From: Geodermatophilaceae bacterium URHA0031
GTDB lineage: Bacteria; Actinomycetota; Actinomycetes; Mycobacteriales; Geodermatophilaceae
Length of the DNA stretch: 64,000 bases
NCBI GenBank assembly: GCA_000620205.1
Contig: JHVP01000011.1
Coordinates: forward strand, 1 to 64,000
Reading direction: 5' to 3'
Under the pieces are notes generated by a model that saw nothing but the letters and a program-made list of their open reading frames with translations, searched no databases and was not told the DNA's origin. This document shows positions 9,594-17,955 of this stretch, in pieces. Positions within the stretch are counted from its first letter, which is position 1; each line of letters begins with the position of its first letter. A program made the position numbers and the translations under genes.

Positions 9594-10709
9594 ATGACGG
9601 CCTTCACCGACCTGCCCGACCTCGCCCGGCGGGACCTCGGTGGTGCCGTCGTCGCGGCCAACGACGAGTTCTTCGCCGCGCGGGAGAACCTCGTGCTGCC
9701 GCACCCCGCCGTCGCCCGCACCGAGTTCGGGCACAAGGGCAAGGAGTACGACGGCTGGGAGACCCGGCGCCGGCGCAGCCCCGGCCACGACTGGGCGATC
9801 GTGCGGCTCGGCGCCCCGGGGATCGTGGCCGGGGTCGTCGTCGACACCGCCTTCTTCACCGGCAACTACCCGACGCAGGCATCCGTCGAGGGCACCGCCC
9901 TCGAGGGCCACCCGTCGGTCGACGAGCTGCAGAAGGCCGACTGGCGGCCGCTGCTGCCGCTGTCGCCGCTGGCCGGCGACACGGCCAACCCGTTCGCCGT
10001 CGCCTCCGACCGCCGGTGCACGCACGTGCGGCTGTGCATCCACCCCGACGGCGGGGTGGCCCGGCTGCGGGTGCACGGCACCGTCGTCCCGGACCCGCGG
10101 CTGGTCGACGCCGGCCCGTTCGACCTGGCCGCGCTGGAGAACGGCGGCCGGGTGACCGCGGTGAGCAACGCCCACTACGGCAGCCCGCACCAGCTGGTCG
10201 GCCGCGGGCTCGCCCGCTCGATGGGCGAGGGCTGGGAGAACGCCCGCCGCCGCGGCCCGGGCAACGACTGGGTCGACGTCGTCCTGGCGTGCGAGGGCGT
10301 GGTCGGCCTCGCCGAGCTGGACACGTCGTACTTCCTGGGCAACGCGCCGGGGTCGGCCGCGCTGACCGGTCGCACCGCCGACGGCACGGAGGTCGTGCTG
10401 CTGCCCCGCACCCGGCTGCAGCCCGACACCCGGCACCGCTTCGTGCTCGACCGCGGGACCGGGGTGCGCAGCGTCCGGCTGGACGTGTTCCCCGACGGCG
10501 GGATGGCCCGGCTCCGGCTCTGGGGCCGGCCGACCGCCGCCGGCCGGGCGGAGCTCGGCCGGCGCTGGTTCGACTCGCTGCCCGACGTCACCGCGCTGGA
10601 GGTGCTCGGGTCGATCGGCGTCGACCCGAGCGAGGCCGGCCGGCTCGTCGGCCGCCGCCCCCTCACCGGCGTGCTGCCGCCCGCCGTCCGCGCCCTGCTC
10701 GACGGCTAG
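9594..10709 (+). CDS. alc: Allantoicase (371 aa)
   Basis: Converts allantoate to ureidoglycolate and urea. The protein has the internal duplication of the family: two jelly-roll halves with parallel motifs, KGKEYDGWETRRRRSPGHDW and GEGWENARRRGPGNDW, each followed by a HPDGGVARLRVHG or FPDGGMARLRLWG strand. ATG 9594 is preceded by GGAGA at a short spacer. It is followed by the convergent xanthine dehydrogenase operon. The urea product would feed the urease encoded just upstream. Confidence 0.95.
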   Translation: MTAFTDLPDLARRDLGGAVVAANDEFFAARENLVLPHPAVARTEFGHKGKEYDGWETRRRRSPGHDWAIVRLGAPGIVAGVVVDTAFFTGNYPTQASVEGTALEGHPSVDELQKADWRPLLPLSPLAGDTANPFAVASDRRCTHVRLCIHPDGGVARLRVHGTVVPDPRLVDAGPFDLAALENGGRVTAVSNAHYGSPHQLVGRGLARSMGEGWENARRRGPGNDWVDVVLACEGVVGLAELDTSYFLGNAPGSAALTGRTADGTEVVLLPRTRLQPDTRHRFVLDRGTGVRSVRLDVFPDGGMARLRLWGRPTAAGRAELGRRWFDSLPDVTALEVLGSIGVDPSEAGRLVGRRPLTGVLPPAVRALLDG

Positions 10710-10728
10710 GCCTCCCGGAGGAGCCTCG

Positions 10729-13098
10729 TCAGCTGGTCCCGGTGAGGTGCTCCGGCCGGACCGGGACGCGCGCCAGCGGCAGGCCGGTCGCGGCCCGGAT
10801 CGCGGCCAGGACGGCCGGTCCGGAGGAGATGTTCGGCGCCTCGCCGACCCCGCGCAGGCCGTAGGGCGCATGCGGGTCGGCGTACTCCAGCACCTCGACG
10901 CGCATCGGCGGCATGTCCAGGATCGTGGGGATCAGGTAGTCGGTGAACGACGGGTTCACGACCTTGCCGTCCCGGATCAGAATCTCCTCCATCACCGCCA
11001 GCCCCAGGCCCTGCGCCGTCCCGCCCTGGATCTGGCCGATGACCGCCTGCGGGTTGATCGCCTTGCCGACGTCCTGGGTGCAGGCCATCTCCACGACCTT
11101 GACCAGCCCGAGCTCGGTGTCGACGTCGACCACCGCCCGGTGCGCGGAGAAGGCGTACTGCACGTGCGCGAACCCCTGGCCGGTCTCCGGGTCGATCGCC
11201 TCGGTCGGGCGGTGCCGCCACTGGACCGTCTCCTCGACCGCCTCGTTACCGAGCAGGTCCGCCAGCGGGACGGCGATCTCCTCCGCGTCGGACACCACCT
11301 GACCGCCGGCCAGGCGCAGGTCCGGGACGGAACGCCCGACCAGGCGCTCGGCGCGGGCCAGCAGCTGACCGCGCACCGCCTCGCAGGCCGCCTTGACCGC
11401 GCCGCCGGTGACGTAGGTCTGCCGCGACGCCGAGGTCGACCCGGCCGAGCCGACGGTCGTGTCCTTGGGGTGGACGGTGACCTGCTCCACGCCCAGCTCG
11501 GTGCGGGTGATCTGCTGCTCGACGGTCACCAGCCCCTGGCCCACCTCGGCCGCCGCGGTGTGCACGGTGGCCGTGGGCTCCCCGCCGACGACCTCCAGCC
11601 GGACCCGGGCGGTGGAGTAGTCGTCGTAGCCCTCGGAGAACGCGACGTTCTTGTAGGCGACCGCGTAGCCGACGCCGCGCCGCACCCCTTCCCCGTGGGT
11701 GGTGTTGGAGACCCCGCCGGGCATGTCCCGCAGGTCGACCTCCCCGTCGGCCTCCGCGGGCAGCGGCATCGCCTCCAGCCGGCGGAGCAGCTCGGCGACC
11801 GGCGCCGGGCTGTCGATGACCTGGCCGGTGGGGGTGGCCGAACCCTGCTCCATCGCGTTGCGGCAGCGCAGCTCCACCGGGTCCATGCCCAGCTCGGCCG
11901 CGAGCGCGTCCATCTGCGACTCGTAGGCGAACGCGGTCTGGACCGACCCGAAGCCGCGCATCGCGCCGCACGGCGGGTTGTTGGTGTACGCGCCGTAGCA
12001 GTCCACGTGCACGTTCGGGACGACGTAGGGGCCGATGCCCATCGTGCCGCCGTTGCCCACCACGGCCGGGGTGGAGGAGGCGTAGGCGCCGCCGTCGAAC
12101 CAGATCGAGGCCTTCACGTAGACCAGCTGCCCGTCCCGGGTGGCGCCGTGCTCGTACCGCATGGTGGCCGGGTGCCGGTGCACGTGGCCGAAGAAGGACT
12201 CCTCGCGGTTGTAGGACATCTTCACCGGCTTGCCCGTGCGCAGCGCCAGCAGGCAGGCGTGCACGTGCATCGAGAGGTCCTCCCGGCCGCCGAACGCACC
12301 GCCGACGCCGGCCAGGGTCAGCCGCACCTGCTCCGGCGGGAGGCCGAGGGCGGAGCAGATCTGCCGCTGGTCCACGTGCAGCCACTGGGTGGCGACGTAG
12401 AGCTCGACGCCGCCGTCGTCGGCGGGGACGGCGAGCCCGGACTCCGGGCCCAGGAACGCCTGGTCCTGCATGCCGACCTCGTACTCGCCGACCACCACCA
12501 CGTCCGCGGTGGGCTGCGGGTCGCCGGTGCGCACCTTGAGGTGCCGCACCAGGTTGCCCTCCGGGTGCAGGTGCGCGCTCTCCCGGCTCAGCTCGGTGAC
12601 CTCGGCGTCGGACTCGTGCACCGCGTCCGTGGCCGGGTGGCCCAGCGCCGTCCGCGCGTCGGTGACCGGCTCCCAGACCTCGTAGTCGACCCGGATGAGC
12701 GCGGCGGCCCGCCGCGCGGTGTCCGGGTGGTCGGCGGCGACCAGCGCGACCGGCTCGCCCTGGTACCGGACGACGTCCACGGCGAGCACCGGCTGGTCGG
12801 CCAGCTCGAGGCCGTAGACCTTCTCCCCGGGCACGTCCTCGGAGGTGAGCACCGCGTGCACCCCGGGCAGCTGCGTCGCCGCGCTGGTGTCGATGGCGAG
12901 GACGCGGGCGTAGGGGTGCGGGCTCCGCAGCGTCACCCCCCACAGCATGTCCTCCATCCACAGGTCGCTGCCGTAGGCGAACTCGCCGCGGACCTTGAGG
13001 ACGCCGTCGGGGCGCTGGGCGCTGTCGCCCACCCCACCGCTGCCCGGGCCGGTCAGGTGCGCCGGCGCGCCGGTGGGGGTGCGGGTCGGGGTGCTCAT
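10729..13098 (-). CDS. Xanthine dehydrogenase, molybdopterin-binding subunit (789 aa)
   Basis: The catalytic molybdenum subunit of a three-subunit (CoxL/XdhB-like) dehydrogenase oxidising hypoxanthine/xanthine to urate. Cofactor motifs include GVGGAFGGRED, PPCGAMRGFGSVQ, the AEVGQGLVTVEQQI dithiolene-binding loop, and GLRGVGEAPN with the catalytic glutamate. It starts with ATG at 13098 in an ATGA overlap with the iron-sulfur subunit and is the last gene of a minus-strand operon. Assignment to purines rather than CO or another aldehyde relies on the neighbouring allantoin and urease genes. Confidence 0.92.
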   Translation of the reverse strand: MSTPTRTPTGAPAHLTGPGSGGVGDSAQRPDGVLKVRGEFAYGSDLWMEDMLWGVTLRSPHPYARVLAIDTSAATQLPGVHAVLTSEDVPGEKVYGLELADQPVLAVDVVRYQGEPVALVAADHPDTARRAAALIRVDYEVWEPVTDARTALGHPATDAVHESDAEVTELSRESAHLHPEGNLVRHLKVRTGDPQPTADVVVVGEYEVGMQDQAFLGPESGLAVPADDGGVELYVATQWLHVDQRQICSALGLPPEQVRLTLAGVGGAFGGREDLSMHVHACLLALRTGKPVKMSYNREESFFGHVHRHPATMRYEHGATRDGQLVYVKASIWFDGGAYASSTPAVVGNGGTMGIGPYVVPNVHVDCYGAYTNNPPCGAMRGFGSVQTAFAYESQMDALAAELGMDPVELRCRNAMEQGSATPTGQVIDSPAPVAELLRRLEAMPLPAEADGEVDLRDMPGGVSNTTHGEGVRRGVGYAVAYKNVAFSEGYDDYSTARVRLEVVGGEPTATVHTAAAEVGQGLVTVEQQITRTELGVEQVTVHPKDTTVGSAGSTSASRQTYVTGGAVKAACEAVRGQLLARAERLVGRSVPDLRLAGGQVVSDAEEIAVPLADLLGNEAVEETVQWRHRPTEAIDPETGQGFAHVQYAFSAHRAVVDVDTELGLVKVVEMACTQDVGKAINPQAVIGQIQGGTAQGLGLAVMEEILIRDGKVVNPSFTDYLIPTILDMPPMRVEVLEYADPHAPYGLRGVGEAPNISSGPAVLAAIRAATGLPLARVPVRPEHLTGTS

Positions 13099-13568
13099 CG
13101 GTCGGCTCCCATCCGGTCGGCCGCCAGCCGGACGGCGTCCAGGATCTTCTCGTAGCCGGTGCACCGGCAGAGGTTGCCGGCCAGCGCCTCGCGGGTCTCG
13201 GCGTCGCTGGGCCGGCCGGTGCGGGTGATCAGGTCGTGGGTGGCGACCAGCAGACCCGGCGTGCAGAAGCCGCACTGCACGGCACCGGCGTCGACGAAGG
13301 CCTGCTGCACCGGGTGCAGGGCGTCGGCGCCGGCCAGCCCCTCGACCGTGCCGACCTGCCGGCCCTCGGCCTGCCCGGCGGCGACCAGGCAGGCGCAGAC
13401 CGGCAGCCCGTCGAGGTAGACGGTGCAGGAGCCGCACTCGCCCTGCTCGCAGGCGTTCTTGGACCCGGGCAGGCCCATCCGCTCGCGGAGCACGTAGAGC
13501 AGGCTCTCGCCCTCCCAGACGTCGTCCACCTGCTGCTCGGTGCCGTTGACGGTGCAGGTCAGCCGCAC
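13095..13568 (-). CDS. Xanthine dehydrogenase, [2Fe-2S] subunit (157 aa)
   Basis: Small electron-transfer subunit with two iron-sulfur clusters. The N-terminal plant-ferredoxin-type ligands are in CEQGECGSCTVYLDGLPVCAC and the C-terminal cluster ligands in CGFCTPG and CRCTGY. It starts with GTG at 13568, with GGGGGA upstream, one base after the stop codon of the FAD subunit. It would pass electrons from the molybdenum subunit to the FAD subunit. Confidence 0.95.
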   Translation of the reverse strand: MRLTCTVNGTEQQVDDVWEGESLLYVLRERMGLPGSKNACEQGECGSCTVYLDGLPVCACLVAAGQAEGRQVGTVEGLAGADALHPVQQAFVDAGAVQCGFCTPGLLVATHDLITRTGRPSDAETREALAGNLCRCTGYEKILDAVRLAADRMGADR

Positions 13569-13569
13569 G

Positions 13570-14448
13570 TCAGTTCCCCCTCGACTCGTCGCGGTAGTCC
13601 GTCCACGCCCAGGTCAGCGCGCGGCGGGCCATGACCGACAGCGCGTGCCGGCGGTAGGCGGCGGTGCCGCGGACGTCGTCGATGGGCGAGGACGCCGCCG
13701 CCACCAGCTCGCCGAACCGGCGGGCGGTCGCGGCCGGCAGCTCGGCGCGGGACTCCCACAGGCCGGCGGCGTCCAGCTCACCGGCCAGGAACTCCTCGGC
13801 GGCGGGGGCGCGGCGCGGGGTCGGGGCGGCGGACCCGAGGGCGGCGCCGACGGTGCGGCGGTCCGGGTGCAGCGCCAGGCCGAACGCCGCGACGGCGATG
13901 ACCATCGCGTTGCGGGTGCCGATCTTGCTGTACTGCTGCGGGCCGCTCGGCGGGGTGACGTGCACCGCGGCGATGAGCTCGTCGGCGTCCATCGCGCTGC
14001 GCTTGACCCCGGTGTAGAAGTCGGTGACCGGGATCCGCCGGCTGCCGCGGACCGAGGCCACCTCCACCACCGCGTCGGCGGCGAGCAGCGCGGGGTGCGC
14101 GTCGCCGGCCGGTGAGGCGGTGGCCAGGTTGCCGCCCACCGTGCCGCGGTTGCGGATCTGCGGTGAGCCGATCGTCCGCGCCGCCATGGCCAGGCCCGGC
14201 AACCGGTCCCCGAGCTCGGTGATGACCCGGGCGTAGCTGACGCCGGCGCCCAGCCGGACGGCGCCGGCCACGGTGGTCCACTCCCGCAGGTCGGCCACCC
14301 GGGTCAGGTCCAGCAGCAGCGCGGGCCGGAGGTGGCCGAAGTTGATGCCGACCATGACGTCGGTGCCCCCGGCGATCGGGACGGCGTCCGGGTGGGCGGC
14401 CTTCGCCTCCAGGGCCTCGGCCCAGGTCGAGGGCTGCAGGAACTCCAT
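13570..14448 (-). CDS. Xanthine dehydrogenase, FAD-binding subunit (292 aa)
   Basis: FAD-binding subunit that passes electrons to NAD+ or another acceptor. FAD motifs IAGGTDVMVGINFG (near residue 25) and TIGSPQIRNRGTVGGNLATA (near residue 90) are clear, followed by a CO_deh_flav_C-type domain. It starts with ATG at 14448, with GGAGG upstream at 11 nt, and is the first gene of the operon, giving the order FAD, Fe-S, Mo subunit. Confidence 0.93.
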   Translation of the reverse strand: MEFLQPSTWAEALEAKAAHPDAVPIAGGTDVMVGINFGHLRPALLLDLTRVADLREWTTVAGAVRLGAGVSYARVITELGDRLPGLAMAARTIGSPQIRNRGTVGGNLATASPAGDAHPALLAADAVVEVASVRGSRRIPVTDFYTGVKRSAMDADELIAAVHVTPPSGPQQYSKIGTRNAMVIAVAAFGLALHPDRRTVGAALGSAAPTPRRAPAAEEFLAGELDAAGLWESRAELPAATARRFGELVAAASSPIDDVRGTAAYRRHALSVMARRALTWAWTDYRDESRGN

Positions 14449-14556
14449 CGTCGGTCTCGCCTCCGGTGCAGGGGACGGCCACGGTAACGCCCCGGTGTCA
14501 CGGTGCGATGACGTGCCGGTGCGCGCCCGGACACATCGGATGGGCAGGATGCGCCC
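14449..14556. promoter_or_regulatory. Divergent promoter region between xanthine dehydrogenase and deaminase genes
   Basis: A 108-bp gap separates two divergent purine genes, so promoters of both must be here. No clear -35/-10 pair or strong palindrome can be seen; the only notable patch is ACACATCGGATGGGCAGGAT before the plus-strand gene. Confidence 0.4.
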
Positions 14557-15930
14557 GTGCAGACCGCGGACCTCCTCGTGCACGACGCCGAGCTGATCGC
14601 CACCGTCGACGACGCCCGGCGGGAGATCGCCGGCGGGTGGGTCGCCGTCACCGACGGGGTGGTGACCGCCCTGGGCGGCCCCGGGGACCCGGCGCCGGAC
14701 GCGCTGCGGCGGGTCGACGCCCGCGGCTGCCTGGTCACCCCCGGGCTGGTGAACACCCACCACCACCTGTACCAGAACCTCACCCGCGCCTACGCCCCCG
14801 CGCTGACCGGCGGGCTCTTCGACTGGCTGGTGACGCTCTACCCGCTGTGGGCCCGGCTCGACGAGGAGGCCGCGTACGTCAGCGCCTACGTCGGGCTGGC
14901 CGAGCTGGCGACGAGCGGCTGCACCACCTCGACCGACCACTCCTACGTGCACCCGCGCGGCGCCGGCGACCTGATCAGCGCGGAGGTGGCGGCCGCCCGG
15001 GAGCTCGGCGTCCGGTTCCACCCCACCCGCGGGTCGATGTCGCTGTCGGTCAAGGACGGCGGGTTGCCGCCGGACTCCGTCGTCCAGGACGACGACGAGA
15101 TCCTGGGCGACTCCAGCCGGCTCGTCCGGTTGCACCACGACCCGTCCCCCACGGCGATGACCCGGATCGCGTTGGCCCCGTGCTCGCCGTTCAGCGTCTC
15201 GACCTCGCTGATGGCCCGCACCGCCGAGCTGGCCGAGAGCCTCGACGTCCGGCTGCACACCCACCTCGCCGAGACCCAGGACGAGGACGCGTTCTGCCTG
15301 CAGACCTTCGGCCGGCGTCCGGTGGACTACCTCGCCGACGTCGGCTGGATGACCGACCGGACCTGGCTCGCGCACGTGGTGTGGCCCTCCCCGACCGAGG
15401 TCGGGCGGCTCGGGGCGGCGGGGGTCGGGGCGGCGCACTGCCCGTCGTCGAACATGATCCTGGGCAGCGGGCTGGCCCCGGTCGCCGAGCTGCGCGCCGC
15501 CGGCGCCCCGGTCGGGCTGGGGGTGGACGGCTCGGCCTCGGCGGACTCCGCCTCGCTGTGGCTGGAGGCGCGCACCGCGATGCTGCAGGGCAAGCTGCGG
15601 CACGGCGCCGCGGCGATGTCCGCGCGGGACGCCCTGGAGATCGCCACCCGTGGCGGCGCCGCCTGCCTGGGCCGCAGCGGGGAGATCGGGCAGCTGTCGG
15701 TGGGCGCGTGCGGTGACCTGGCGGTCTGGTCGCTCGAGGGCGCGCGGTTCGCCGGTGCGCTGAGCGACCCGGTGGAGGCCTGGCTGCGCTGCGGGCCGGT
15801 GTCCGCCCGCGAGACCGTCGTCGCCGGCCGGCTCGTGGTGGCCGACGGCGCGGTGACGCACCCCGGGCTGGACGAGCAGCTCGCCGTCCACCGCCGGGTG
15901 TCCCAGCGGATGCAGGCCGCCCTCGACTGA
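14557..15930 (+). CDS. Probable 8-oxoguanine deaminase (457 aa)
   Basis: Amidohydrolase of the COG0402 (cytosine/guanine/atrazine deaminase) group. Metal and catalytic motifs: VNTHHHLYQNLTRA, LHTHLAETQDED, AAHCPSSNM and GVDGSASADSASLW. The HHHLYQNLTR motif and ~455-residue length fit the 8-oxoguanine deaminase branch, which yields urate directly; guanine deaminase or another hydroxypurine deaminase cannot be excluded. The GTG at 14557 has a weak CAGGA upstream. Location opposite xanthine dehydrogenase supports a role in making urate. Confidence 0.8.
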   Translation: MQTADLLVHDAELIATVDDARREIAGGWVAVTDGVVTALGGPGDPAPDALRRVDARGCLVTPGLVNTHHHLYQNLTRAYAPALTGGLFDWLVTLYPLWARLDEEAAYVSAYVGLAELATSGCTTSTDHSYVHPRGAGDLISAEVAAARELGVRFHPTRGSMSLSVKDGGLPPDSVVQDDDEILGDSSRLVRLHHDPSPTAMTRIALAPCSPFSVSTSLMARTAELAESLDVRLHTHLAETQDEDAFCLQTFGRRPVDYLADVGWMTDRTWLAHVVWPSPTEVGRLGAAGVGAAHCPSSNMILGSGLAPVAELRAAGAPVGLGVDGSASADSASLWLEARTAMLQGKLRHGAAAMSARDALEIATRGGAACLGRSGEIGQLSVGACGDLAVWSLEGARFAGALSDPVEAWLRCGPVSARETVVAGRLVVADGAVTHPGLDEQLAVHRRVSQRMQAALD

Positions 15931-15931
15931 C

Positions 15932-15977
15932 CGCCTTGGCGAGGTTTCGGCGCCGAAACCTCGAAGGGGGCAAGGCG
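15932..15977. terminator. Bidirectional terminator
   Basis: A perfect 24-bp palindrome (CGAGGTTTCGGC and its complement, 15940-15963) is flanked by a second pair of arms, CGCCTTG and CAAGGCG. It lies between the convergent deaminase and anti-sigma genes and touches the anti-sigma stop codon. Confidence 0.8.
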
Positions 15978-16682
15978 TCAGCGTTGCAGGGAGCCGCGGG
16001 CGACGGAGACGCCGGAGTGCGTCGGGTCGCCGTCCATCGGCTCCACCGAGACGTCGACCACCGGGTAGGCGCCCAGGTCGAGCCCGTCGGGCAGCGGCAG
16101 CACGGTGTCGCCGCGGTGCACGACCCCGACCGGCACCATCCGGATGGCGTCGGGCTGCAGCAGCCAGACCTCGTAGTAGCCGTCGGGCAGCGACGGCGCG
16201 TCGAGGTCGACCTGCAGCGAGCGGGTGCCGTCCGCGTCGCGCACCTCGGCCCGGCCGGAGGCGTCCTCCGCGGGGAGCGGGTCGAGCGCGGCGGTGGCGA
16301 CCACCGCACCGCCGGTGTCGTCGTCCCGGGTCAGCGCCACGGCGGCGCCGCCGACGACCCCGCCCACCAGGACGGCGGCGGCGAGCGTCAGCCAGCGGGT
16401 CCGCGACCGGCGCGGTCGCAGCGGGACGACCTCGGCCCCCGACGACGGCGGGGCGGCGGAGACGCCGGTGGCCGCGGCGATCGCCGTCCAGACCTGCGGG
16501 GGCGGGGTGACCTCCGTTGCGGTGCCGGCGAGCTCGGGCACGGCCAGGAGGTCGACGGGGCGGCGGAGCGCGGCGACCTCGGCCGAGCACTGCGCGCACC
16601 CGGCGAGGTGGGCGGCGTCGGCGTCGGGAAGCGGCTCCCCGAGCGCGGCCAGGGCGAGCTGCTCAGGGGTGGAGTGCGGCAC
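15978..16682 (-). CDS. Anti-sigma factor, RskA-like (234 aa)
   Basis: Membrane-anchored anti-sigma factor. The N-terminal ~60 residues hold the anti-sigma/zinc-finger-like region (HLAGCAQCSAEVAALRR with a CxxC), one transmembrane helix lies near residues 97-115 (WLTLAAAVLVGGVVGGAAVAL), and the extracytoplasmic part is the RskA C-terminal domain (YYEVWLLQPDAIRMVPVG, then VSVEPMDGDPTHSGV). It starts with GTG at 16682 inside the sigma gene, a 20-bp overlap that ensures balanced production of the pair. Confidence 0.9.
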   Translation of the reverse strand: MPHSTPEQLALAALGEPLPDADAAHLAGCAQCSAEVAALRRPVDLLAVPELAGTATEVTPPPQVWTAIAAATGVSAAPPSSGAEVVPLRPRRSRTRWLTLAAAVLVGGVVGGAAVALTRDDDTGGAVVATAALDPLPAEDASGRAEVRDADGTRSLQVDLDAPSLPDGYYEVWLLQPDAIRMVPVGVVHRGDTVLPLPDGLDLGAYPVVDVSVEPMDGDPTHSGVSVARGSLQR

Positions 16683-17310
16683 CGTCCACCTCCAAGCGGT
16701 CGCGCAGTCGTTCCAGGGTGCGTCGGATGTGGCTCTTCACGGTGCCCAGCGGGATCCCGGTGCGGGCGGCGATCTGGGTGTGGGTCAGGTCGGCGAAGAA
16801 CGCGAGCTCGATGATCCTTCGTTGTGGTTGCCCGATGCGGTCCAACTCGCCGAGCAGCAGCACCCGGTCGGCGACCGCGTCGTCCACCCGGGCGGTGTCG
16901 GTGGGGTCCGGCCGGGACCGCACGTCGGCGGCAGCCGCCTCGGCCGAGCGGCGTTGCCGGGCCATCTTCGCCCACGTGTCGGCGATCTTGTGCCGGCAGA
17001 TGCCCACCAGCCAGGCCGGCAGCGGACCCGCGGCGGCGCTGTACCCGGCGCGGCCGGTCCACGCCGCGACGAAGGTCTGCTGGGTGACGTCCTCGGCGTC
17101 CGGGCCGGGCCCGAAGGCACGCACCGCCAGCCCGTGCACCTGGCCGGCCCACCGCTCGTAGGCCTCCGCGAGCGCCTGCTCGTCGCCGGCGCAGAAGCGC
17201 CGGGCGACCTCGGCGTCGCTCGGTTCCCGGGCGGGGACGGGCACCACCTCCCTGACCACCTCCCGAACGTAGGGGACAGCCGCCGGGCGCGGACGCGACA
17301 CCGCGGTCAC
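16663..17310 (-). CDS. ECF RNA polymerase sigma factor, SigK-like (215 aa)
   Basis: Extracytoplasmic-function sigma factor. Region 2 is around residues 45-115 (ALAEAYERWAGQVHGLAVRA, DAEDVTQQTFVAAW, LPAWLVGICRHKIADTWAK) and region 4 is near the end (PQRRIIELAFFADLTHTQIA then GIPLGTVKSHIRRTLERLR). It starts with GTG at 17310 in a GTGA overlap with the sortase gene and overlaps its anti-sigma factor. It probably controls its own operon, including the surface protein and sortase upstream. Confidence 0.93.
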   Translation of the reverse strand: MTAVSRPRPAAVPYVREVVREVVPVPAREPSDAEVARRFCAGDEQALAEAYERWAGQVHGLAVRAFGPGPDAEDVTQQTFVAAWTGRAGYSAAAGPLPAWLVGICRHKIADTWAKMARQRRSAEAAAADVRSRPDPTDTARVDDAVADRVLLLGELDRIGQPQRRIIELAFFADLTHTQIAARTGIPLGTVKSHIRRTLERLRDRLEVDGAALHP

Positions 17311-17948
17311 GGGACGGGTTCGGCGACGACGACGACGTTGTCCGCGTAGCTGCGCAGCTCGGGCAGGAACTCCCCACCGCAGGTCAGCAGCACCAGCCGC
17401 GGCGGCCCGGTCCGCTGGAACAGCGCCGCCAGCGGAACGGCCCGCTTCTCGATCAGCTCACGGGAGACGACCCGCCAGCGGGTGACGGCGCCGGACGCGT
17501 CGGTCACCTGGACCTCGGCGCCGTCCTCGACCTCGCGCAGCGGAGCCAGGGCGCCCAGCCCCTGCTCGGCGTCGTCCACGTGCCCGGCGAGCACCGCCGT
17601 CCCCTCGCCGGCGCCGGGTGCCGGGCCGAACCGGTACCAGCCGACCCGGTCGACGTCCTCGGGGAGGGCCATCGCGCCGGCCGGGTCGACCCCGACCGGG
17701 TCGAGCGGGGCGTCGACCCCGGCCAGCCGCAGCCGGGCCGGGGGCACCCCGGGCGTGACCGCGGACGGAGCGGCCGGGCGGGCTGTCACCGCGGGCGCGG
17801 CCACCGCAGGCAGCGGTGCGGCGGGCGTGGCGAGGACCGAGGCCACCGAGGGCCCCGCCGCCGGGCCGGGGCGGGTCACCGCCCACGCCGTCGGGACACC
17901 GACGGCGAGGGCGAGACCGGCGACCAGCGCGGCGACGGGAGCGCGCAC
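17307..17948 (-). CDS. Class F sortase (213 aa)
   Basis: Cysteine transpeptidase that attaches surface proteins to the cell wall. A membrane anchor or signal segment is at residues 5-24, followed by an Ala/Pro-rich linker (~30-68) and the sortase domain. The catalytic triad is visible: H123 (VLAGHVDDA), C190 (LLTCGGEF) and R199 (LPELRSYADNV). Start is GTG at 17948, seven bases after the stop codon of the DUF4397 gene. The preceding gene encodes a protein with a sorting-signal-like tail, the obvious candidate substrate. Confidence 0.92.
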   Translation of the reverse strand: MRAPVAALVAGLALAVGVPTAWAVTRPGPAAGPSVASVLATPAAPLPAVAAPAVTARPAAPSAVTPGVPPARLRLAGVDAPLDPVGVDPAGAMALPEDVDRVGWYRFGPAPGAGEGTAVLAGHVDDAEQGLGALAPLREVEDGAEVQVTDASGAVTRWRVVSRELIEKRAVPLAALFQRTGPPRLVLLTCGGEFLPELRSYADNVVVVAEPVP

Positions 17949-17955
17949 GGGGAGC

